Assembly: GCA_965657085.1 (NCBI GenBank)
Contig: CBFHND010000002.1
Coordinates: 1-64,000, forward strand
Length of the DNA: 64,000 bases
Source: CBFHND01 sp965657085
GTDB taxonomy: Bacteria; Pseudomonadota; Alphaproteobacteria; Rhodobacterales; Rhodobacteraceae
Direction of reading: 5' to 3'
The notes under the pieces were generated by a model that worked only from the letters and a program-made list of their open reading frames with translations, made no database searches and had not been told where the DNA came from. Made by a program: the position numbers and the translations under genes. Below, in pieces: positions 42,871 to 50,067 of the stretch; the first letter of the stretch is position 1; every line of letters starts with the position of its first letter.

Positions 42871-44082
42871 CTATCGGATCAATCTGATGCCTGTATGTAA
42901 CAACGCCGTCACAGGCGGCAAGATACCGTGGCGATGAAAGCCGAATGCCGCATGTACCAAAGCATGCACCAAATGCCCTATCGACCAATACAACGCCATA
43001 TCCATTGCGTCTATCTGCAATCCGGCCATCAACGGGAACACTGTGACAAGACCACCCGATACCTCAGCAGTGAAACTGGCGCGCTTTGAAAGGGTGTGTA
43101 TCCCGTTCGAAGCGCGTGACCAGATGAATAGCGCCAATCCGGCCAGAGCGGCCATCCAATACAGGCATATCGCAACCTCAAATTCGATCCTTCCGAACGT
43201 GGCCAAAACAGAAAAAAATGAAATCCCCATTAGGTGAATAGAAGCCCCTACAAGCAAGAGCCCCAGCGACGCACGCGCAAGAAAAGCACTTTCGGAAAAA
43301 TGTGCGTTGTCATTTTGAATATGCTTGAAACGTTCTTGTACAGAACGCGAAATACTTTGGACGAACGCAGTTGGCACCAGAAAGATTAGTCTGGCGGATG
43401 CGTAGATCACCAGAGATTCAGGTGCCAAAACAAGTGGTGCAATAGGTAGATCGATCCAATACAGCACTCGTTTAATGCCTGGCTGCTTGACACCATGATC
43501 GCGGTCTGATTGGGAAAGGTCCGGGTACGTCGAAAAACTGACTGCGCATACGGTACCGACCGCAACCAACAGCGTATACATGATCACGACGAAATCTGCG
43601 CTCACGGGCGTCTCGGGATTCGCGATGCAAAGGATCAGCAACGCCACGATTGCTGGTGCACCTATGGCCAAACCAGTTGCGAAGTGAGCTGTCGCCTTGG
43701 CAAACCGCACCATGAACCAACACCCGATCACAGCGGCGGCGATGAATGGCAGATTCGGCGCATCGAATGCTGAAAGCATGGAAAGCAGACAGGCGATCAT
43801 ACACAGATCTTTCGCTGCAAAGGATGATGCCTGGGTCAAACGCCATCTCTGCCCACCTGGCGCCTTGGTGCCGATGCACAAATCCTTCGTCGAAACGGTC
43901 CAGCACAAGACCAGCCAAACGACCAATCCTTGCTGCGACGCATTGATCTGGTCGGAGGCAAGAACACCTATGCTGGCCATCAGAAGCGCATAGATCGAAC
44001 TGCTGAAGGGGTTTTGGATACCACCTTGGCGTTTCTGACGAATGGCAAGAGACCCTGCCGGAGACTGGATCGGCCGCCCCAT
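42871..44082 (-). CDS. Multi-pass membrane protein of unknown function
   Basis: A 403-residue hydrophobic protein with about ten membrane segments, for example LVVWLVLCWTV, FIAAAVIGCWFMVRF, VVIMYTLLVAVGTVCAVSF and VAICLYWMAALAGLALFIW. The stretch YASARLIFLVPTAFVQSISR and the even distribution of helices recall polysaccharide flippases of the MATE/Wzx type, but similarity is too weak for an assignment. It stands between flgI and fliP on the fliP strand, separated from fliP by 181 bases. Its composition is not clearly foreign. A role in flagellar glycosylation or surface polysaccharide export is possible, not shown. Confidence 0.65.
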   Translation of the reverse strand: MGRPIQSPAGSLAIRQKRQGGIQNPFSSSIYALLMASIGVLASDQINASQQGLVVWLVLCWTVSTKDLCIGTKAPGGQRWRLTQASSFAAKDLCMIACLLSMLSAFDAPNLPFIAAAVIGCWFMVRFAKATAHFATGLAIGAPAIVALLILCIANPETPVSADFVVIMYTLLVAVGTVCAVSFSTYPDLSQSDRDHGVKQPGIKRVLYWIDLPIAPLVLAPESLVIYASARLIFLVPTAFVQSISRSVQERFKHIQNDNAHFSESAFLARASLGLLLVGASIHLMGISFFSVLATFGRIEFEVAICLYWMAALAGLALFIWSRASNGIHTLSKRASFTAEVSGGLVTVFPLMAGLQIDAMDMALYWSIGHLVHALVHAAFGFHRHGILPPVTALLHTGIRLIR

Positions 44083-44263
44083 CAGCCGTCTTGCCCAGTG
44101 AAACCGTCAAAATCCCCAAAATTGGCTACAATACTCATCACGCTCCACCCAAAAAAGCGAGGCCACCCCGGCCCGCATCTTTGGGAACTTAGAAAAGGAG
44201 CATTTCAGAAAAGCTTCAAACGCCAGAAATGTCGTTCAAGTTTATGTCCAAACCATTCAAAAT

Positions 44264-44995
44264 CTAGAAATAGCTGCGAACGAGACTGCCTGCGATCAGG
44301 CTCCACCCGTCGGCCACCACGAAGAAGGCCAGCTTGAAGGGCAGAGAGACGATCGCTGGAGGGACCATCATCATACCCATCGACATCAAAACCGCGGCGA
44401 CCACCAGATCGATAATCAGGAAAGGCAGAAAGACCAAGAACCCGACTTGAAAAGCACGAGAGATCTCGGACAAGAGAAAACTGGGGATCAGCACGGAAAG
44501 CGGCGCATCCGGAGTAAGCTCAAGCCCCTGAGTGTCGGGCCGCAAGTCCGCCATGGACGCAAAAGTATCCCCATCCAATCTGGCCGCCATGAACCCTCGA
44601 AACGGTTCAAGCGTCCGCATAAACGCCGCTTCGCCATCCAACTCTTCGTTGATCAGAGGCTGAAGTCCGTTCGTCCATGCAGCGGAAAAAACAGGCTCCA
44701 TTACGAAGTAAGTCAGGAACAGAGCGAGACTGACAATCAGCATATTCGGCGGAGATTGCTGCAACCCGATGCCTTGGCGCAGAATGGACAATACCGTCAC
44801 GATGAATGGAAAACATGTGATCATGATTGCAAGCCCGGGCGCCAGGCTGAGCACCGTGATCAATGCAAAAAGCTGAAGCGTTCGTGCGCTGATTGATCCG
44901 TCGTCGCCCAAAGAAATCGAGAGGTCCTGAGCGACAAGGGCATCGGGCGCTGAAACGCCAAGTATCGCGATCAAAACAAGGACCCATCGAGACAT
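44264..44995 (-). CDS. fliP: Flagellar export gate protein FliP
   Basis: A 243-residue core subunit of the FliPQR export gate. A cleavable signal-like N-terminus (ending DALVAQ) precedes membrane helices with LAPGLAIMITCFPFIVTVLS and SPPNMLIVSLALFLTYFVME. The family signature AFQVGFLVFLPFLIIDLVVA followed by VLMSMGMMMVPP is complete. It is the last gene of the minus-strand fliF-fliH-fliN-fliP unit, five bases after fliN. No fliO is seen between them. The 181 bases downstream contain no clear terminator. Confidence 0.96.
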   Translation of the reverse strand: MSRWVLVLIAILGVSAPDALVAQDLSISLGDDGSISARTLQLFALITVLSLAPGLAIMITCFPFIVTVLSILRQGIGLQQSPPNMLIVSLALFLTYFVMEPVFSAAWTNGLQPLINEELDGEAAFMRTLEPFRGFMAARLDGDTFASMADLRPDTQGLELTPDAPLSVLIPSFLLSEISRAFQVGFLVFLPFLIIDLVVAAVLMSMGMMMVPPAIVSLPFKLAFFVVADGWSLIAGSLVRSYF

Positions 44996-45000
44996 CGGGG

Positions 45001-45294
45001 TCAGATTCCCGCTGACAGATCGACGATTTCAACCAGTCTGACGGCCAGCTGCCCTTTCTCGCCATCTTCGGCTTCTTCCAGGATTCCGCGCGCAATCAGC
45101 CGGTCACCCACAAAAAGATCGACTGGATCGTCGATACGCTTGTCGAGGGTCAGAACAGCATTTTGCCCCAACATCACAAGATCACGAACAAGGGGCCGGG
45201 CTTTGCCCACACTTACGGTGATTTCGATCGGCACCGCGGTAAATGGGTTTCGTGCGTCAGAGGCCAGGGTTGTCCGATCAGGGGCTTCAGTCAT
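45001..45294 (-). CDS. fliN: Flagellar motor switch / C-ring protein FliN
   Basis: A 97-residue protein with the SpoA-type fold. The core reads AVPIEITVSVGKARPLVRDL, then LGQNAVLTLDKRIDDPVDLF and VGDRLIARGIL, typical of FliN. The ATG at 45294 overlaps the fliH stop by eight bases and is preferred to the longer frame reaching 45324. It forms the lower C-ring with FliM, and binds FliH to bring export substrates to the gate. fliM and fliG are not in this window. Confidence 0.92.
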   Translation of the reverse strand: MTEAPDRTTLASDARNPFTAVPIEITVSVGKARPLVRDLVMLGQNAVLTLDKRIDDPVDLFVGDRLIARGILEEAEDGEKGQLAVRLVEIVDLSAGI

Positions 45295-45886
45295 TTTTGG
45301 ACTCCTGTTGAATTTGCTGAACAAATGCAGCCATGGCCTGATCGATACCGATCAGTACAGTGTCGAGGTCAATCTCGCGTTCCTCTTGCGAAACCTGCAA
45401 AAGGACTTGATGTGTTGCCAACCCACTGTTGGGCACCAGAACAAATGGCACAGGTACACCCTCGGAAGACATCTCAGACAGTGCTTCGATATTGGACTGG
45501 TTGGCTTCGATGCGAATGGTCTGGTCGGCAGACTGGCGCATCATATCGGTGGCTTGTTCGATAATATGGGTGGCCAGACTGGCGCGGGCGATCTCTGGCA
45601 GGAGCTTTGTCACGATGTCGGACAAGAGGGGCTGCATTGCCTTGACCAGACCCGAGCGCGCTTCAAAAAATCCAAACGATATGTCCTGCAGCGCATTCAC
45701 GAAGTCCGCAGCAGCATCCGTTTCTGACTTCGATTTTGCCTTCAGGGAATCGTCCCACCCTGCGGAATATCCCTTTTCGAAGGCTTCAAGCTTCAGATCC
45801 TCAATCGCTTCCTGAGACACCGCAGGAAGTTTGAGGCCATCGTCCCTGCCCAACCCGAATTCGCGGTAGAGATGCGCAAGAGACAT
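45287..45886 (-). CDS. fliH: FliH-like export regulator
   Basis: A 199-residue protein in the fliH position between fliF and fliN. It has FEKGYSAGWDDSLKAKSKSE near the N-terminus, resembling the FxxGxxxGxxD-like start of FliH coiled coils, and an acidic helical C-terminal domain (QEEREIDLDTVLIGIDQAMA). FliH inhibits the ATPase FliI and links it to FliN. Overall similarity is low, as usual for this family, so the call rests on synteny and pattern. Start and stop overlap fliF and fliN. Confidence 0.8.
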   Translation of the reverse strand: MSLAHLYREFGLGRDDGLKLPAVSQEAIEDLKLEAFEKGYSAGWDDSLKAKSKSETDAAADFVNALQDISFGFFEARSGLVKAMQPLLSDIVTKLLPEIARASLATHIIEQATDMMRQSADQTIRIEANQSNIEALSEMSSEGVPVPFVLVPNSGLATHQVLLQVSQEEREIDLDTVLIGIDQAMAAFVQQIQQESKND

Positions 45887-47520
45887 CAGGCGCTCTCCTC
45901 TTTTTCTTCAAGCCAACTGCGCAGGATTTCCACTGTTTCTTCCTGACGGTCGCCGATCATCGCGCGCAGACGATCCACTGGATCCTGCGATGCAAGGGAG
46001 GGCGCTTGATCTCCGTCGCCAAAGGAAGACAACATCGGAAGATCAGGCAAAGGGCCATCACCACCGTCGATTTCTCCAGTCAAAGAAGGAAGGGGCGCAA
46101 AATCATCTGCTGCTGGATTTGTGCTGGCATTCGACGAAGGCGCAGGCAGACCAGGCACAGAAGCACTCCCTGAGGGAGGCGCGCGCGAAAGGAGTGGGCG
46201 GATCACGAAAAGGCCGAGGATAAGGGTGACAATTGCCAAAACAGCCATCTGAATGGCCGACATGACGTCAAGATCGATCCGATCCATCAGGGATGTTCCC
46301 GCAACGGTCCCCAGCGGTTCGACGGTTTGCAGTTCCATGGATTTGATCGTGATGATATCGCCGCGTGTCTCGTCGAAGCCAACAGCAGACGACACGAGTT
46401 CACGCAATGCATCGATTTCGACCTCGCTGCGGGGGGTTTGAACAATCTGTCCCTCGGCATCGACTTGCGAGAGGTTGTTGACCAGTACGGCCACTGTCAC
46501 GCGCTTGATCGCCCCCGGAGCCTTTATGATTTCACGTTCGGTTTCCGAGACCTCATAGTTAATCCGCTCGCGGGTTTCGCTGTTTTGGGAAGAGGACGTA
46601 TCTCCATTGCCCGCATCGCCGTCCGGCAGGTTGGACGCAACTGTCACCTCGCCTCCGCCGGCGTCATTGGAAGAATTCGTGCGCTCTTCGGTGTCTGTGC
46701 TGATCGCCACGCGGCCGGAAGGGTCGAACGTGCGTTCGCGGATTGCCTCGCTTTCGGTCACTGTATCAACGCTGACTTCAACAATTGCATTGCCAAAGCC
46801 GACACGCGCTTCGAGCAGACGCTCCACGCGTTCGCGCAGGGTTTGCGCCTTATCGTCGTTTCCACCGCCGCTCTGCGCAACTTCATCCGTCACACCAACC
46901 AGATTGCCGTTTGAGTCGATTACGGCAACATCCTCGGGCGCCAGTCCGGCAACAGCAGACGCGACAAGGAAACGCACTGCCTTGCCTTGCTGCGGTGAAA
47001 TCGAACCACCGTTGGGTGTGATTGAAACGGATGCGGTGGGAGTCACGCCGCGCTGAAAAGGGTTGGAACCGGTCGTTGCAATGTGGACCCGTGCCAGCGC
47101 GATATGAGGGCTGGAAACAATTGTACGCGCGAGTTCTCCCTCCTTGGCACGCCAATAAGCCGCATCAAACATCTGGGATGTGGTCCCAAATCCTGAAAGC
47201 GTATCCAACAATTCGTAACCACGATTGGAGTTCGCCGGCAAACCTTCGCTCGCCAAGGTCATTCGCAACTGGTCACGCTCCTGAGAATCGACAAAAATTG
47301 ATCCGCCACGGACCTCGAACGTTGCTCCACGCTGTTCAAGTGCGCGCACGACTTCTCCTGCTGTACCGTTTTCCAGACCCGCATATAGCAAGGTCATATT
47401 GGGGGCGGTCGCCATACGTGACATTGCCAAAACAGCCAGGAACACGGCCACAGTGGCACCGATCACGACGATCTGACGCCGCAGATCCAGCCCAATCCAG
47501 ACATTCAGTAATTGCTGCAC
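45886..47520 (-). CDS. fliF: Flagellar MS-ring protein FliF
   Basis: A 544-residue inner-membrane ring protein. The first helix (IVVIGATVAVFLAVLAMSR) and the second (MAVLAIVTLILGLFVIRPLL) flank the periplasmic ring-building domains. These include the family stretch LYAGLENGTAGEVVRALEQR and YWRAKEGELARTI. The C-terminus (DRLRAMIGDRQEETVEILRS) is the FliG-binding tail. I choose the GTG at 47520 because GGAGG precedes it by five bases; a TTG at 47535 is the longer alternative. It begins the fliF-fliH-fliN-fliP operon and is divergent from fliL. Confidence 0.95.
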   Translation of the reverse strand: MQQLLNVWIGLDLRRQIVVIGATVAVFLAVLAMSRMATAPNMTLLYAGLENGTAGEVVRALEQRGATFEVRGGSIFVDSQERDQLRMTLASEGLPANSNRGYELLDTLSGFGTTSQMFDAAYWRAKEGELARTIVSSPHIALARVHIATTGSNPFQRGVTPTASVSITPNGGSISPQQGKAVRFLVASAVAGLAPEDVAVIDSNGNLVGVTDEVAQSGGGNDDKAQTLRERVERLLEARVGFGNAIVEVSVDTVTESEAIRERTFDPSGRVAISTDTEERTNSSNDAGGGEVTVASNLPDGDAGNGDTSSSQNSETRERINYEVSETEREIIKAPGAIKRVTVAVLVNNLSQVDAEGQIVQTPRSEVEIDALRELVSSAVGFDETRGDIITIKSMELQTVEPLGTVAGTSLMDRIDLDVMSAIQMAVLAIVTLILGLFVIRPLLSRAPPSGSASVPGLPAPSSNASTNPAADDFAPLPSLTGEIDGGDGPLPDLPMLSSFGDGDQAPSLASQDPVDRLRAMIGDRQEETVEILRSWLEEKEESA

Positions 47521-47581
47521 AATTGCCTCCGTCAAGCCCGACGTTCTGCCCGGCGATGAAACAACAGATGACGGATCAGGC

Positions 47582-47597
47582 TTAACAATCGGTTAGT
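47582..47597. promoter_or_regulatory. CtrA-type box between fliF and fliL
   Basis: TTAA, seven bases, TTAG: one mismatch from the CtrA consensus. It lies 62 bases from the fliF start and 46 from the fliL start, so one site could serve both directions. Confidence 0.5.
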
Positions 47598-47642
47598 GCA
47601 TGCCGGTCTATACACATTTTGATCGCAACAAATGGATGGACC

Positions 47643-48131
47643 ATGTCGGATCAGGCAGAAGAACCAAATGAGGCACCGGCCAAAACGTCGAAAATGCCTT
47701 TGATACTGGGGCTTGTCCTTGCTTTGGCAGGCGGCGGTGGCGGATTCTATGCGACGTGGTCCAGTATCATTCTCGCACCCGAATCGCATGCGGAAACTGT
47801 CGAGGACAAACCGGATGTCGGTGCGTTGCCCAAAGTCGCCTTTGTGGAAGTCGACCCGATGACGGTGTCGTTAAATCCGGCCGCCACCAACCAGCATTTG
47901 AGGTTTCGCGCAAATCTGGAAGTGCCGGAGAAGTATCGCGATGATGTCACGCTGTTGCTGCCGCGGGTCGTCGATGTTCTGAACGGGTATTTGCGCGCGC
48001 TCGAGCTGCGGGATCTTGAGAACCCGGCATCATTGACGCGATTGCGGGCCCAGATGCTGCGGCGCGTGCAGATCGTGACGGGACAAGGTCGGGTGAACGA
48101 CCTGTTGATCATGGAATTCGTACTGAATTGA
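47643..48131 (+). CDS. fliL: FliL family protein (copy 1)
   Basis: A 162-residue protein with one membrane helix (MPLILGLVLALAGGGGGFYA) and a periplasmic FliL domain: FVEVDPMTVSLNPAATNQHL, VPEKYRDDVTLLLPRVVDVL and a C-terminal NDLLIMEFVLN. FliL surrounds stator units and supports torque. I use the ATG at 47643, since the helix then lies about 20 residues from the start as in the family. It heads a unit with two membrane-anchored coiled-coil proteins and motA. A second fliL is at 57543-58031. Confidence 0.9.
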   Translation: MSDQAEEPNEAPAKTSKMPLILGLVLALAGGGGGFYATWSSIILAPESHAETVEDKPDVGALPKVAFVEVDPMTVSLNPAATNQHLRFRANLEVPEKYRDDVTLLLPRVVDVLNGYLRALELRDLENPASLTRLRAQMLRRVQIVTGQGRVNDLLIMEFVLN

Positions 48132-48140
48132 GGGCCTGAC

Positions 48141-48533
48141 ATGGAAATGATTGCAGACATAATGCTGGCCGCGGGCGCCATTGGCGCGGCCTTTTACTGT
48201 TTGGTTTTAGGACGCCGGTTGAAACGGTTCAATAACTTGGAAAAAGGTGTGGGCGGAGCAGTAGCTGTGCTTTCCGCACAGGTGGACGATCTGACCAAAA
48301 CCCTGACATCTGCACAGGGGACTGCAGCACAATCAGCGGAAACGCTGACTGAGCTGGCGAAGCGTGCGGAAGATATTTCGCGGACACTTGAGTTGCAGAT
48401 GGCTTCACTGCGAGATGTCGAGAGCGTGCCAGTCAAACCGACGCCCGCTATGGCGACTGCGGCACCGGCGCCCGCCCAAACGCCCAGCGGTGAGCCGATG
48501 TTCGTACGTCGGTCAGCATCGGGAGCGGTATAA
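48141..48533 (+). CDS. Membrane-anchored coiled-coil protein of the stator unit
   Basis: A 130-residue protein with one N-terminal helix (IMLAAGAIGAAFYCLVLG), a basic RRLKRFNNL, and then a long helix (VAVLSAQVDDLTKTLTSAQG; ELAKRAEDISRTLELQ) likely to form a coiled coil. The C-terminus is Pro/Ala-rich. I do not recognise a named family. It is nine bases after fliL, and its stop overlaps the following start (TAATG), so it belongs to the fliL-motE-motA unit. A structural part in stator assembly is inferred from this context. Confidence 0.7.
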   Translation: MEMIADIMLAAGAIGAAFYCLVLGRRLKRFNNLEKGVGGAVAVLSAQVDDLTKTLTSAQGTAAQSAETLTELAKRAEDISRTLELQMASLRDVESVPVKPTPAMATAAPAPAQTPSGEPMFVRRSASGAV

Positions 48534-49129
48534 TGGCCAAGGCAAAATCAAAGCGCCGGCAAGGCAAAGGATCGATCCTTCTAATCGCTGCCCTTCTCAT
48601 GACATCCGCTGGCATCCGAGTTTTCTATAGCGCCAGTGAGGTCTTGGCCAAGGAAGGCGTAAACGCCTTTTCTCTACCTGTCGTGCAACCAGTAAATACA
48701 TCGCCCGAAACACAGACTCGGACCGAAATGTCCACTCTTCTCGAAGCGCTCCAGGAACGGGAATCTCAAATCGCGGACCGTGAGCGGAAGATGCAAGTCC
48801 GCGAGAAGGCAATGCAAGTCGCCAAGGCGGAAATTGAGCGTCGTCTGGTTGCTTTGAAAGACGCAGAAAAGAAGCTGGCGTCCACGTTGGCGCGCGCCAA
48901 TAGCGCAACCGAGGACGATGTTGCCCGCCTGACCTCTGTCTATGAAAACATGAAGACCAAGGATGCAGCGGCCTTGTTCGAAGCTATGGAACCCGAATTT
49001 GCAGCAGGATTTCTGGGGCGAATGAGACCCGAAGCGGCCGCCGCCATTATGGCTGGTTTGCCACCAAATATCGCCTATACGATCAGCGTTCTGTTGGCCG
49101 GACGCAATGCAAATGCACCAAAGACCTGA
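48533..49129 (+). CDS. motE: MotE-like flagellar protein
   Basis: A 198-residue protein with an N-terminal helix (SILLIAALLMTSAGIRVFY), a charged coiled coil (RESQIADRERKMQVREKAMQ) and a C-terminal MgtE_N-like domain: VYENMKTKDAAALFEAMEPE then GFLGRMRPEAAAAIMAGL. This domain order matches MotE of rhizobia, a periplasmic chaperone for MotC. Its position just before motA supports the call. A partner for MotE would be MotC; the large secreted protein after motA is a candidate. Confidence 0.78.
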   Translation: MAKAKSKRRQGKGSILLIAALLMTSAGIRVFYSASEVLAKEGVNAFSLPVVQPVNTSPETQTRTEMSTLLEALQERESQIADRERKMQVREKAMQVAKAEIERRLVALKDAEKKLASTLARANSATEDDVARLTSVYENMKTKDAAALFEAMEPEFAAGFLGRMRPEAAAAIMAGLPPNIAYTISVLLAGRNANAPKT

Positions 49130-49146
49130 ACCGTGAAGAGGCTTTC

Positions 49147-49162
49147 TTAACCCCGATTTGAA
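49147..49162. promoter_or_regulatory. CtrA-like box upstream of motA
   Basis: TTAA, seven bases, TTGAA: one mismatch from TTAA-N7-TTAA, 35 bases before the motA start in a 68-base gap after the motE-like gene. It suggests a motA promoter separate from that of fliL. Confidence 0.4.
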
Positions 49163-49197
49163 AGGGTGCAAACAAGCGACTCAAATTGGGGAATCAA

Positions 49198-50067
49198 ATG
49201 ATTGGTCTTCTCGGAATCCTTACGATCTTCGTCATGGTCTTCGGTGGATACCTGGCCGCCGGCGGCAAGATGGGTATCATCCTGAAATCCCTTCCGTTCG
49301 AGATGATGATGATCGGCGGCGCCGCAACGGGCGCGTTTATGATTTCAAACAGCATGTCCGAGATTAAGCATACGATGAAGGCCGTCGGAATGGTGTTCAA
49401 AGGGCCAAAATGGAAGCACGAAGACTATCGGGACCTGTTGTGCCTTCTCTTTGAATTGATCCGTTTGGCACGACAAAACCCCATCGCAATCGAAGAGCAT
49501 ATCGAGTCTCCGGAAGAGTCTTCGATCTTTTCCGGTTATCCGAAAATTGTGGCCGATAAAGAGGCCACCGCTCTTATTTGCGATACCATGCGATCTGCTT
49601 CGATGAACTATGACGATCCCCACCAGGTCGAAGAAGTTCTGGAAAAGCGAATGGATGCGAATCTGCATCACGCAATGCACTCTACGCACGCTTTGCAAAC
49701 GGTCGCCGATGGTCTGCCCGCTCTGGGCATCGTGGCAGCCGTTTTGGGGGTGATCAAAACCATGGCCTCTATCGATCAGCCGCCGGAAATCCTCGGCAAG
49801 CTGATTGGCGGCGCATTGGTCGGTACATTTTTGGGCGTTTTCCTGGCATACGGTTTGGTCGGCCCCTTTGCAGCCAAGGTCAAAGCAGTGATTGAAGAGG
49901 ATGCCCACTTTTATCAGCTGATCCGGGAGGTGCTGGTCGCGAACCTGCACAACCATGCGACAAACATCTGTATCGAGGTCGGTCGTCAGAACACGCCCTC
50001 GCATTGCAGGCCAAGCTTCTCCGAATTGGAGGAGGCTCTAAAATCCGTCAAGCAAAACGCTGCATGA
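49198..50067 (+). CDS. motA: Flagellar motor stator protein MotA
   Basis: A 289-residue membrane subunit with four helices. Family features are the N-terminal IGLLGILTIFVMVFGGYLAA, the cytoplasmic loop acidic and arginine residues (LLFELIRLARQNPIAIEEHI), and the third and fourth helices with ADGLPALGIVAAVLGVIKTM and LIGGALVGTFLGVFLAYGLV. The ATG at 49198 is used; the TTG at 49186 is a less likely start. The stop overlaps the start of the large secreted protein by four bases (ATGA), so both are made together. Confidence 0.95.
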   Translation: MIGLLGILTIFVMVFGGYLAAGGKMGIILKSLPFEMMMIGGAATGAFMISNSMSEIKHTMKAVGMVFKGPKWKHEDYRDLLCLLFELIRLARQNPIAIEEHIESPEESSIFSGYPKIVADKEATALICDTMRSASMNYDDPHQVEEVLEKRMDANLHHAMHSTHALQTVADGLPALGIVAAVLGVIKTMASIDQPPEILGKLIGGALVGTFLGVFLAYGLVGPFAAKVKAVIEEDAHFYQLIREVLVANLHNHATNICIEVGRQNTPSHCRPSFSELEEALKSVKQNAA

